Assembly: GCA_907165065.1 (NCBI GenBank)
Contig: OU015524.1
Coordinates: 37,205,295-37,269,294, forward strand
DNA length: 64,000 bases
Origin: Caprimulgus europaeus
Lineage: Eukaryota > Chordata > Aves > Caprimulgiformes > Caprimulgidae
Direction: 5' to 3'
Part shown: piece by piece, positions 51,336-63,599 of the stretch
Layout: each line of letters begins with the position of its first letter
Numbering within the stretch: the stretch's first letter is position 1
The notes under the pieces: generated by a model
Told to the model about the DNA's origin: nothing
The model's input: only the letters and a program-made list of their open reading frames with translations
Database searches by the model: none
Translations under genes and position numbers: made by a program

Positions 51336-51410
51336 TAAATGAAATGAAATGAAATGAAATGAAATGAAATGAAATGAAATGAAATGAAATGAAATGAAAT
51401 AAAATAAATT
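51336..51410 (+). repeat. (GAAAT)12 pentanucleotide microsatellite
   Basis: Twelve perfect GAAAT units (51341-51400), flanked by ATAAATAAAT on the left and AAAATAAATT on the right. On the other strand it reads (ATTTC)n, equivalently (TTTCA)n, next to TTTAT-type words. Clean and uninterrupted, so probably length-variable. Confidence 0.97.
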
Positions 51411-52535
51411 AAAAAATCTTATTGGAAAACATTCTCTCAACTGTTTAAAAATTTCTCCACCATTCAGTTATCTATCATTGTTCGGTTCTTATTGTTGCTG
51501 TTGCTGTTATGAGCATGCTAGAAAAAAAATAATCTTGCCCTGGAGTGATTATTGCTTTACATTCATAACATTTGAAAAGCCTGTCATGCAAAATGTTGAA
51601 TGCATACATGAATGATGATAGGGTTTTTTTCCCCAGTATGAATGAGAGTGTAAATCTGGTCAGTCATATATTTATGACAGGCACATTTTTTAATTGCATG
51701 AAAAATAGCTGTTGCTTAAATCATAAGGTAGCTTTAGTGATTCACTTCAGCTGATAGACACAGCTTTTGCAATACTGCAACAATAACAATTTAAATGTAT
51801 ATCACTCTGCTCATGGAAAAGAAGAACTGAATAAATGAACACTGAGAAAAGAAACCATTTAAAACTCAGTCTTTAAACAGGACTGTAGCTATAAGCTCCC
51901 CAGGCAGCCTCTTTGACAGTGTGCACTGGAAAGTAAAATACTTTACAACAGCTCAGACCTGAACACCTAACCAATAAGACAGCAAACGAGTCCAAGGTAG
52001 CTGACCACAATACATACCAGCTACCCGTGTGTACAATATATGATGTAAATTTAGTAAAGCACATTGCAACCAGTTGGTTACCACACTGTTTTGCCCTACA
52101 TAATCACTCATCTGTTGCTGTGTGTTCTCTGTTTATTGATATAGTCCACTTTAATTGGACTTATTTTCAGTTTTTTATACATACCACTGAGAGACAATAT
52201 TTCCAACTGTGGAAAAGCAGGATTAGTCATAGACCCTCCTACTCCTGCTTCCAGATGCTGTGCCCATAGCCTACCCAGGGGACAGACATGGGCTGGGGAT
52301 CATCTAGGGTCCTGCAAGAAAAGTTCATCAGAGATGAGATGAGATGAGTGGTATGAAGAAAAACAGCTAGCTACAGATCTTCAAAATAAGGGACCTCAGG
52401 GAATTTTCTGTGCCCTATATGAAAGATATGATGAATATACAACCTACTCCATGCTCTGTTTTGCCATCCTAAACCTTTCTATTTGTTTAGGATATGCCAA
52501 TACACTCTTTTACAAGACAGTCCTGAGGTATGTCA

Positions 52536-52802
52536 GCTCGTACACATAATCCTGCAGCTGTCAATGGTGCTACATGTGAGCCTAAGTGCCACACCAAACT
52601 GAATACAATTTCTTGGCTCAGTTGGTGCAAAGAGGCAGTCATCTGTGTGATTAGAGATGATTTCAAGCTCCAGAATGATAACATATTCATCCTTTTCCAA
52701 AACCTCTGTAAATTTATCAAGGTAAGGAGCACTCCCTGCTACTTCTGGTTCCCTGATTGCAGGTCTGATACTTGTGATAGAGTCATGTCTCTCACTAGGA
52801 TG
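52536..52802 (-). other. 89-codon coding-looking open tract, unknown
   Basis: On the minus strand, from 52802 down to a TGA at 52533-52535, one frame is open for 89 codons. It has protein-like composition, for example SITSIRPAIREPEVAGSAPY, LDKFTEVLEKDEYVIILELE and HTDDCLFAPTEPRNCIQFGV. It lacks an early ATG. Immediately upstream (52803-52990) the minus strand shows further coding-like words such as CPLKRLSFGIAALNNREV, but with frame changes and stops. This pattern fits a decayed retroposed gene or an old exon. I do not recognise the family. Overlapping frames on both strands are also open, so chance remains possible. Confidence 0.3.
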
Positions 52803-55800
52803 TCATCATTTTCGTCACCATGCTTTTTACTTCACCGAAACAACATGTCCAGTCTTCCTGTATACATGATACTCAGCTTTTGAGCTTGTGCTGTTCATCT
52901 GCTGCTCCGAGGACCTCCCTGTTATTTAGGGCAGCAATTCCAAAACTGAGTCTCTTAAGTGGACAGTCCAAATCTGATCACAGTGCCATTTCACTTTCAC
53001 TTTTGGCCCTGAAAACTTAATTTGATTACAGTTCTTTGTTGGGAGTAAAATCAGGCCTCATTTCATTTTTTAAAACACTGAATATTAATGTTTCAACATC
53101 TTAGAGTTATGGTTGTAGATTTAATGCCTTTTCATCTAAGAATTCCCAAAAGCATTTATTTCCAGCTGTGTGTAAAATTACTATCCAAAACATAAGGAAC
53201 AATATAGCTGAGCCAATCCCTTAGTTACAATGGAGGAAACTTAAACACAATAAATTAAGAAAGTATTTACAGTACAAAGTGTGTTTAAAAAAAAATGAAA
53301 GTGTATATGCTATCAAATATTAACAAAACACCAATCAGCTAGAAATACCATAGGAAACCTAGTATTACATTAAAATAGCTAATTTACAGCCCCCCAAAAA
53401 ATGAAGACAAATGATCACTGAATAGTTCCATAACAAATATTTTCTAAATTTAAGAATTGGGGTAGCTAACAGAATTTTTAATAGAGTTTATCTGGATTGT
53501 AATTAAAGTATGAAATAAGCAGCAAGCACAATTTAAAAAAATCAACAGTTCTAGTTGAAATAAAAAACCTCTTAGTATGGCAAAAATGTGCTTTAGCTTC
53601 GGAAGCCAACTGCTTTTTTATCAATGATTTTAAATTCTCAGTCCTCAAAACCTATTACCTTGACCTTTGTCTTGAATATATTTTTTGTCGCATCATTTGT
53701 TTCATACACAATTTAAATTACTTAAGAAATATCCATTTCATAGAGGGAAAACAAGGTCATTTATTTATTGATCTCCTCTTCTAACTAAACAGGCATTTGT
53801 ATAACACAATCCAATACAGCTGTCAAATTACAATTGATTAATATTACACAGTAAATATTCAAACAAGATTAGAAAGAACATTATTCTGTTCCACACATAC
53901 CTGTCTCTATGCCTTACTGACAGGATCAACGTTGCTCAGCTTGAGTAAAAAGCTGCCACAAGAGCAGGATCATCTGGAAAGGGAGGAAAGGGGTCTCTTG
54001 CACCCAGGTTTTGTCCACTTTTGGGCAAAGAAGCCTGAAATTTATCAGGGGACATGGTCCATCTGCTAGCTCGGAGATCAATTACAAATACTCATGACTT
54101 CTGACACGGCTTTTTAGAGGTACTGTTTTGGATTGATATCTCAAACAGCAAAGAAGGACAACTGCTTTTTTGTTCTTCCTCCTTCAAAGAGGAAACAGGA
54201 TAGTTTTCACATGGCTACTACATTTTAAGATTGAGAGCTAAAACAGCATAGGCCTGGGGTGAAAGCAGAAAACATCTTATTTTTGTAATCCTCTAGCAGT
54301 GCAGTTTTCTTTCTTTCATACCTGGTTCTAAACCTCTGCTTGAGAAACCTGTATAATTTAACACTCTGATGCAAAAAAAATGGGCCCAAAAGTGCTTTCT
54401 GTTAATAAAAGCTATTGGGAGCCAGGAGAGGAATTAAAGATCTTTCATTACCTTCTCACCATGTTCCTTCTGGGACTGTGATCTGCAATAAATTAAATAG
54501 GATTATATTTAGATATTTGGCACAAGCTGAGTATGTAGCCATGCACACTACTCATCAGACAACTGCACATCTGAGAGATGTCTTAGGAAGAAAGGGTGAT
54601 AAAGAGTTGACTACAGAAGACATGTTTTCTTTGCCACGGGGAAATTCCCAGATAGTGTTCTTCCTCCTTGGTGCTGCCACAACAGAGCACAGAAAGGAGC
54701 ACGAGAGACTGTTTTTCTCCTAGCACAGATAGCAGAGTCTGACAGTACCAAGCTGGAGGTACTTACAATGCAATATAAAAATATTGCTCTTATCATCTTG
54801 TGTTCAGCATTGCAAACCTCCCTAGAAATCACCTGACAAAAAAAATGAGCAAAATTGTGACAAGCCTGGAGGGAACAAAAGTTTATATGGATGACATTTA
54901 GTTTAAAGGAAATCAGAGAAAGAAAAGAAGCAAAAAAATCAATACATTTCTCTCAGATTGAGTCTACATTTTGAGATCAATAGCAAACATGGATGATTAT
55001 AAGCCATCTAAGCATTTGCATTTGACAAACAATTTTACCATTTGACATATCCATGACTTCTATACTCAGTTCTTTTCTTTACTAAAAATCTGTACCAGTA
55101 ATTGATGCCACACCTCAAGGATTCAGTGCATTCTCTGCAAGATTACAAAAGGCACCTTCTCTATTTATATAAAAGAATGAATCAGAGCAAATCAAATGGC
55201 TAAGGCTTATGAAGTAGGTTAAAATTTGTTCAGTACTTTTTCTACAGAAACTTGGAGGAAAGTTCAGATCTCCTGTGTAGTATGTATGAGGTCTTTGTGT
55301 TTTCTGAAGGTGCTAAAAACCAGCATTTTATTTACTCATCCTCTTACCTCATATTCAGTTCTCTAACATAAGACAACTATTTACACCACCATCTAAAACC
55401 ACAGCTAGGGTCTGGAAATCTTTTCAGCTTCTATAGCAGGAGAATGGCCTAGGAACAGTCACATCTGCTCTCTGTTTCTCTAATGGCTTCACAGAGTCTG
55501 AAATAAAGCTCAAATGTGAGTATCAGATCCATACATGTGGGCACGGTGGACAGATTTACACAAATTATATCATACAATAAACATTTTAGAAACAAAAAAA
55601 TAGTTATGCTAATCCTTAATGTGCATCACGGTATATAATAGTCAGGATAAGATGAAAGCTCATAATGTCTATCAAGACATTGCATGTAAACAACTAAAAA
55701 AAAAATTATATGGGAAAGGAATTGAAGAGGAAAATTACATATTTTATTTGTTTTTCTCTCTGTTACATTTTTGTGTTCCCGTAGTCCTCTCTGATTGAGA

Positions 55801-58800
55801 TTATTTATTTTCAGAATGTAGTTAAGGTTATTACGTTTATTAAACTTGAAATTATTAAAATCGGAAAACCAGCACATATTATTGGAAATTGATTCTGACA
55901 TGTAACAGATGTTATGTGATTTATACACCATTTCAATTGCAGAGATTTTTTCTTTAAATCTAGTTATTTTATTTGCATATAAAGAGTGATTCATTTTTAT
56001 CCAGTGCAGTTAAAGGCCCCAAAGAGATTAGCATACTATATTAAAGACAGCTTATTCTAAAAACTTTTTTTTTTTCATTTGAAAAGCTAAAAAGGTAGGA
56101 GCAACAAGGGTTGGAAAGAGGAACAGGTAGCGAAGAATCTTGATCAAGGTCTCAATTTCAACTGCAGAATTCAGAATAATACGTACATATTTTAATATAT
56201 AGTCTTTGGCTCTGTGCTGTTCACAAGGCAACCTTTTCCTTCCCATAAATACTCTATATGCACTTGAACGTACTCAAGGAATAAGCCCTGATGTCAGTCT
56301 TCTGTATCAGTGTTTTTCCTCTAGCTGCCCTGCTCGTCTCTTAACAGCTTCCATTTCTTTTGAGACAGCCTGGAATGTCACCACACCAGTTTGATTTAGA
56401 CTATAAGATCTTTGGGGCAATGACTGATATGAATTTGTGCAGCTGGGCATAAAAGGCTGTGGCACATTGGGATCCCAGCCTAGCTAAAATTTTCAGGATG
56501 ATCAGTATTACTGTTCAATAATAACAATTATAAGTTTTCCTTAGTTCCTATGGAGATAATATTAATTTGTCTTGCCCAGTTCTTTCACTTCCTGCTTTCC
56601 CTGTTGTAGCTTTGCAAGTCAACGAAGGTCAGAGGCAGATGTGGAGCCAGTGTAAGTGAAGAGGTTTCACTGCAGAGGTTGTAGGTCAGGATATCAGAAT
56701 GGACAGCTGGAAGATGCTTAAGGTAATAACTTAAGAGTTGCTGAGCACCATAAGGAATGAAGAGATGGTGGATGGTAACACTGACACTCACTACCCTCAG
56801 TCTTCTCTCCTTTTACCCCTCAGTAAAAGTTCACATCCTAATTACATATTTCTTCAGGTATGCATATCTAGCTCGAGGTAAGCAAACCTAACATTGCTTT
56901 CTAAGACACAACTGTCTTTACTAGACTGCTCAGGTCCTTACAGTGTATCCTGAATTCCACTCAATACACAGAAAAAAGATTATTTTGGATGTCAAAGTTC
57001 CTTCTGCAGCGAGATATTTTTGTTGCATCTTTAACAAACCCAGACACTTTCTGAGTGGCAGAGGATAAACACGGACATAGCCCTCCCTTTTTATAGCATT
57101 TAAAAATTGTTAATTCTCATGATGTTTCATGAAACTAAGCACATTTATTAGGGTGGGGTTTTGGTTGTGTTTGGTTGGTTGGTTTATTTTTTTTAAGCCA
57201 CAAACTCCTGGATGTATGTGAGCATCCATCTTAACCAAAAAGAGCAAAAGAATACAGACCCCTCACAGTTACTGGGGGAAAAGCAGGGTACACACTTTTA
57301 GTTCAAAATCCAAGAGATGGCAACAAAAAATTCTAAAATGTTATTTCTTCTAATCAGTTATTAGGAATTTTGAAGAACTGGCTTATGTGCTTTGAACTAT
57401 TGGAGTTGCCAGTACTACCTACTTGTTAAATTTGCATCCTTGATATATTAAAGTTCGGTTTCTGGGTCTAGTCCTACTACAAGCAATGGGAAGTATCAAT
57501 TTGCCCTTCTGTCGTATGCCTGCATGTAAGTTAGTTCATGATGTCTTGCTCACAGTTAGTAGTTTAAAAAAAAATTAAAAAGAAAGATTATCACTGTGAG
57601 GTGAATGCTAAAACCATATTAATGCCATCTAACAGAGGGGGGACAAAGAATATTTGGAAATCTTTCAACTGTGTTTGCAAAACACTGACTGATATTAGCA
57701 TTGATAGAGTATGAGTGCTCATAAAACTCAGTAAATCTTCTTCATGGTAGTACCTTTAAATATGTCTGTTCCTAATTGACCTTCTCAGATCTTCAATAAT
57801 AACATATAATGAGCAAATAATAACTTAATTAATTTAGATTAACCAAACTCCAGATTCATTAGAAGGCTGCAACAAGGCTGTAAGACTGCCTTGTTCTTCC
57901 ATCACCCATGACTAGCATTGAACAACAGAAAAGACCACACTGCTGTTTTCAAGTTAGGGGTGGCTCTTTACAATTTACATAACTACTTGAATTGAGTGAT
58001 CATCTTATGTACACTCACAGTAACCTCACTTCACCACCCACCCTGCTCCTCTTCTCTAGGGCTAGTGTATGAATAATTCACTTCTCACTGAGAACAAAGC
58101 TTTTGTAACTTATGCTGTTTCGTTGAACATTAGAGCAAAAGCAGTGAAAGCGCATACTGAAGAGCAGAGTTACAGTGTCCCAGAAAGCAGCTTCACTCCC
58201 CACCTTCCACAAATCTTGTAAACAGCAGACAGGACTGTCAAGGATAGATGTAAATACAATTTCAACTCTTCAGCAAGGGAGATGAGGAAATCTCAAAGAA
58301 GTATCAAAGAAAATCTGATTATGATTACTAATAAAACAATTCTACTTGAATACTGAACTTCGATGCCCCACAAAATCCACTAACCACTCATATGAGGCTT
58401 CCTGAGAAAAACTCCTTGCAAAAATACAAAGCAAGGCAAGTCAGAAAAATTTGCATGAGTGGAAAGAGAGGGAAAATCAAGTGCCTTTTTTTAGTTCTCT
58501 GACGAAAATGAGATGGTTTTACTGTAGCTGGAGATGTATCCGGCTGAGCAATTTTCAGATACTGGCATGAAATGGGAGTCTTGTCAACACCCTTGCTACA
58601 ACAGACCCCAGATGCATAGATCCTGTACCTCCTTCTCCTGACTGAGAGCTGGACTCAGATAAGAAGAGAGATATACTGATCCTTTAGAGAGATGGATACA
58701 CTACTGTCTCAGAGACTTTTATATACCCAAGGCCTTCTACCACAGGAATAATCAAATCACGATGTATTTAGTGATGAATTGAACATGCTACATCTGTTCA

Positions 58801-60559
58801 GATTTTGTAGGTAAACATTGTAAATAAATTATTTTTTAATGCACAGTTTGACCTATGCAGCCTAGAAGACAGTGGAATAATATATGTAATTCACCATAGA
58901 ATACAAATTTAATAGCAGAAAACCACATAAAATAAACGTGGCTGATAAGGGCATTCTAATGTTTACATCCATGGGGAATGTATCTCTATTATGATCCCAC
59001 TGTCTGGGGGTCTAAGCACTATGGAAGTGTATTCAATAGTATCATCAGTCTAGCTCTGGGACTTGGGGAGAAATGTGAACCTGATCCATGTTTTCTCAGA
59101 TGCAGAAATATGAGCCTCTGCAGGACCATTTAGTACATTGTCTCTAAGAGAAAATGCTTCATTAGTGTACTTTGGGTTCTATTTGCAAAACATTCTACCC
59201 CCAAAGACAGCTGGCTTGCATGGCACCCAGCCCCACCACCATGCAGTTGGCACTCCCAGCTGGGACATGTCTGCTCTCATAGTCACCTGGGGTGAAGACT
59301 GTCCATTTAAAACCTGGGTATAGAGTCCTGGAGAGGAACTGGAGCTAGTTAACAATAAATTGATGGCTTAGGTGGCTACATTTGGTGGGGAAATTTTCTC
59401 TCATCCATTAAAACCTGTGACCACATTTTCCAAGCTGTATTTGTAGAACTACTGACTGTGACTTTCTAAGTATTAATTTATTCTACCTATTTCCTTCTCA
59501 TTATTTTTATTTTTTTTCTCTCCAAGCAGTAACTTAACTGACTTGAAAACTCTATGCAGCCTTCTACACTCCACAATGAAAAATGCTTTGTTTAAATCAA
59601 TGGAGTAATCCTTCCTCCTCCACCTAAGTAAACTTTCAAATTTCTTTGGCTTTAAAATTCTTGTTTTATTAAGACTGCACTTTGCATAAGCTGGAAAGTT
59701 TTGATCTCACTTAAAGTACCTCCTTCAACAGGAGGCCATTGCTGGTAAAATCACTGTTTATCCATGATATCTATGTTACATCAAAATATTTTATGGCATA
59801 CACATATGTAATATTTTGTAGTTTCGGTTTTGTTTTTTTTTTTTTCCTAGGGAGAAATATGTCTATTATTCAGTGAGTATACAGAGTCTGAAATTAAATA
59901 GGCAGCCTGACTCCCCGTTGTCAGTGAATGCTTTAACATGGTTGCAAGCCATGAACAATTTTGGAGTGTTTGTCGTAGAGGCAGTACAGGCATTATCTTG
60001 ACCCAAACTCATTTGCTTTTTACCTTCTGCAGCATTAAAGATATTCTTGACCCATTTGTGAAAACCTAGCAAATAAATTCAATATCTGTGAAGCCTGAAG
60101 GTCTAGATGAACAAATCATAAATCAAATGGCAGCACATGCTCAAAGCTAAAAATGTAGACACTATGCTTATGTGTAAACAGTAATTCTCAGGGAGAAAAC
60201 TACTAGATGGAGGGAAAGAGACAAAAGGAATGAAAGCAGAACTTTTGGACTATGAATAAAATTTGAGGTTTTTACAAGTTCATTCAAAGCATAGCATAGT
60301 ATTTCTGAATATTGTTTGAAAATTTCCCAGTCAATAGGAAAAAAAACAAAAACAATGAAAGTCTGTCTTCAAATGCATGCACAGAAACAAACCTCCTTAA
60401 AGCCAGTAGGACTGCTAAGGGTAAGCACATGTATAAGTAGTCTTTTAGGTGAGATTGCAGTTTACCTTCCAAAGATCTTTTAAAGACTGATTTCAAGACC
60501 CAGCTTGAAAAAAAAAAGGAGCCTTATTCCTTGTATTGAATTTTGGATTGGTTATGGGG

Positions 60560-60568
60560 TTGTTGTTG

Positions 60569-60608
<40 letters not shown>
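60560..60608 (+). repeat. (TTG)n-(TTA)n trinucleotide microsatellite
   Basis: Four TTG units followed by about 12 TTA units without interruption. Simple repeat. Confidence 0.95.
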
Positions 60609-61631
60609 GGAACTAAACCAGGGGTATCACATCCTTGAGCCCAGAGCCTATATAGTCATTTACACTAGATCAGCTTGAAGCTCAAGTACAAGGACTGTAC
60701 AAATGCTGGTATTCCAGAGTTAGAAACATTTTACATCCATTTTGCACAGATAGAAACAGAAAAGGGCAACAGAGATTTGAGTCATTTGTGTTTTGTAATA
60801 TCTCCTGATTTATGCCTTAATATTAAGAAACTGCATTGGGAAATGGCAATTTTGTTAATGCAAGAAGACAGATAATTAGTTTTAAAAAATATGAGCCCTT
60901 TAAAATTATTACAAAGTGAAAATTACATGTTCATGATCAAAGATAGGTAGTAAATTCTTAAGAACAGGAACAGTTTAACTGTGACTTCAGAACAGGGAAC
61001 AGGTATAGAAAAATTCTCTGTGGGAGGTTATGCTGAAATGAACTAAACTATCATTATGTCTAAACTTTTTGTATTCAGTAATTTGCCACTATTGTCACCA
61101 GCAATTTACTAAGAGTGGGAAGAGGGAAGAATTAAAAAAAGAAGATTTAATTAAGGATTTCCTTTGAAACAAAAGAAGCCTCAAATGACACCTCATGTAC
61201 GTAAAGATTACGAGTCAATAGGAGACCTGCAGCTTCCAAATTCATAATTGTGTCTCATAGCTAACTGTTTGGCACAATTATCTATCTGAGCAGTGTCCTG
61301 TTACCAAGAGAGATCTTGGAAAAGTCAGGAAAAGCAGAAGGATTCAAATAAGAGTTGCTCCTTTCTTAAAAACAACAAACAAAAAAACCCCAAATGAACT
61401 AACCCAGTCTGAAATAACTTTCACTACAGAAGTCCTTGCTCAGTTTTCTAGCCAATTTTTCTGGGATTGGGACAAGGAGTTTGAAGGATTACAGATAAAG
61501 AGAGAGAGATTGATGGTGAAGAAGAATTAAACCTCACAGAAAAGGTTGGATGGGTAGCTAGCTTATTTAGGAAAGTCAAGCTTTGTTTCTCAGACACTTA
61601 GAAGAAAAGTGTAATCAAAGAGATCCTCAAG

Positions 61632-61639
61632 AGCTAAGG
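61632..61639. repeat. Putative 8-bp target site of the hAT element
   Basis: agctaagg directly precedes the CAGGGGTCC terminus. hAT elements duplicate 8 bp with a CTA-like centre, which fits. The matching copy would lie beyond the right edge of the window, so it cannot be verified here. Confidence 0.45.
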
Positions 61640-61672
61640 CAGGGGTCCTCAAACTTTTTAAACAGGGGGCCA
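61640..61672 (-). repeat. hAT terminal inverted repeat (3' end of the element)
   Basis: CAGGGGTCCTCAAAC begins the element, followed by TTTTTAAACAGGGGGCC. CAGGGGTC-type ends with 'CAAACTTTTT' are characteristic of hAT-Charlie transposons. Its partner, ending in GTTTGAGGACCCCTG, is expected at the other end but is not in the window. Confidence 0.85.
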
Positions 61673-61801
61673 GTTCACCGTCCCTCAGACACTGTTGGGG
61701 GCTGGCCTACAGTTTGGAAAAAAATGAACGAATTCCTAAGCACACTGCACAGATTTTATTTGTAGTAGTGCACAAAAACCAGGAAAAAACCAAATAATAT
61801 T

Positions 61802-63589
61802 TCAATGTGAACTATGGGCCTGCTTTTGGCTAATGAGATGGTCAATGTTAGGTTCCATATTTGTCACTGCTAGTCGTAGCAAGTGATGCAAGTGTTCATC
61901 AGTTAGTCTGGATCTGATTGGAGATTTCAGATGTTTCATTCGGGAAAAAGTCTGCTCACAGATATAGGTGCTGCCAAAGATGGTTGCAATTTTGGGTGCA
62001 TGGTTCCTGAGATTACGATATGTCTCTGAGGGGAGAGATGCATAGAAATTAGTAAGGCTGCTTGATTTGAATGCATCTTTCAACAAGTCACAAGTCTGTA
62101 GTTCGGCCAATTCCATTTGATAAATCGGATCAACAGTTTCAATGTCAACAGAAAATGGGTTCCGGAAAAGCTGTATGTCCTCTTCATGGAGACGAAGCTC
62201 TTTAAATCTAATTTGAAACTCCTTTTGCTACATTTCTAGTACATCCATACATGTTTTGTTTGGGAATGCAACTGCTGGTTTTTCTGCAGACAGGTTTTGA
62301 GTTGTGGGGAGATGGCAGAAGTTTTCCTCCTTTACTTGGTTAATGAGCAGGTCTAATTTGACTTGAAATGCTTTCACATGTGAATACATATCACAGATGA
62401 GCTTCCCCTTTCCTTGAAGTTGGACATTGAAATTGTTGAGTAGCTCTGTTACATCTGTCAGAAACGCAAGGTGCCATTTCCATTCTGCATCTTTGAGCTC
62501 TGGTACTTCTTTGATTTTAGAAAGCATAAAATCATAAATCTGTGGAAGTAAGTAATAAAATCGTTTCAAAACTCTCCCTCGACTCAGCCACTCAGACTTC
62601 TGTGTGGTACAGAATATCTTCATAGGCAACATTTAGCTCAGACTGAAATTCCTGAAACTGTCTGTGGTTTTGTGCATGAGCTCCAATGAAGTTAACACAA
62701 GAAACCACAATTTTCATGACAGAGTCCAGCTTCAGTGATTTACAACACGGTGCTTCTGGTGGATGATGCAATGTATGGCTATTGGATGTGAATGGTTGCG
62801 TTTGTCCATCTCTTTGTTAAGGTGTGCAACCACTCCTTTCATGGACCCCACCATGCTAGGAGCACCATCATTTGTCACACTGAACAGCTTACCCCAGTCC
62901 AGCTCCAACTCATTCATAGTTTGGCAAACTTTCTTATAGATATCCTCTCCTGTAGTTGTTCCTTTGATGCTTTTCAGTGCAGCAAGCTCCTCTGTGACTT
63001 CGAAAGAATCATTTGTCCCACGAATGAAAATTAGAAGTTGTGCAGAATCGCGAACATCATTGCTTTCACCGAGTGCCAATGAGAAATAGCAAAGTTTCTT
63101 TGAGGAGTTTTGCAACTGCAGATTCAAATTTTCCCCCATTTCTTCAATCCTTCATGTAATTGTAGGTCCTGAAAGACTCACTGTACTAAATAAATCCACC
63201 TTCTCTGGACACATCTCTTTGGCAACAGAAAGAAAGCATTCTTTAACAAATTCTGCCTCTATGAATGCTCTGCCAGTGCACGCTATGAGCTTGGCAACTT
63301 GATAGCTTGCTCGAAGTGATGATATATTGAGCTGCTTTTGCTTCATAAAAGTATTCTGCTGCGTTGTCAATCCATGTTTCAGTCTTAGTATTTTATCTTT
63401 TCTCACTTGTCTGACCAAAGAATCATATTTATCTTTATGTTGAGTTTTGTAGTGTTGATGCAAATTGTATTCCTTGAACACAGACACTGAATTCTGGCAT
63501 ATCAGACAAACAGCTCTTTCTTTGTACTCCATGAAAAAATAATCAGAAGTCCACTTTTCTTGGAATACCCTGCACTCGGAGTCAATGTT
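61802..63589 (-). pseudogene. hAT-Charlie transposase pseudogene
   Basis: Transposase of the hAT superfamily, which cuts and pastes the element. Reading from 63589 downward, the order is: FQEKWTSDYFF, then a BED-type zinc finger with CLIC and HYKTQH spacing (C-x2-C-x14-H-x4-H, about 63532-63430). The RNase H-like core follows, with SLALGES (63060-63085), where relatives have an aspartate in place of the G, and NDGAPSMVGSMKGV. WLSRGRVLKRF and LKDAEWKWHLAFLTDVTELL come next. Last is the C-terminal dimerisation domain with FGSTYICEQTFSRMK and RSRLTDEHL (61802-62116). In-frame stops lie at 63152-63154 and 62228-62230; opposite single-base indels lie near 62755 and 62592; a likely start ATG at 63591-63593 is one base out of frame. 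About 596 codons, close to the usual family length of roughly 600. Confidence 0.9.
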
Positions 63590-63599
63590 TCATTTTTTT

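Larger units (their letters stand above)
51411..61639. other. Long gene-free stretch left of the hAT element
   Basis: AT-rich unique sequence with short open frames only, apart from the coding-looking minus-strand tract at 52536-52802 and the TTG/TTA repeat at 60.57 kb. No splice-supported exons, RNA genes or dispersed repeats recognised. Confidence 0.5.

Noticed and set aside
52485-52533. 37-nt plus-strand exon flanked by TTTGTTTAG and GTATGT
   Set aside because: Good-looking splice sites, but such short exons arise easily by chance and the stronger coding signal nearby is on the other strand.
62792-63034. 80-codon plus-strand open frame
   Set aside because: It is antisense to the hAT transposase pseudogene, whose reading on the minus strand fully explains the region.
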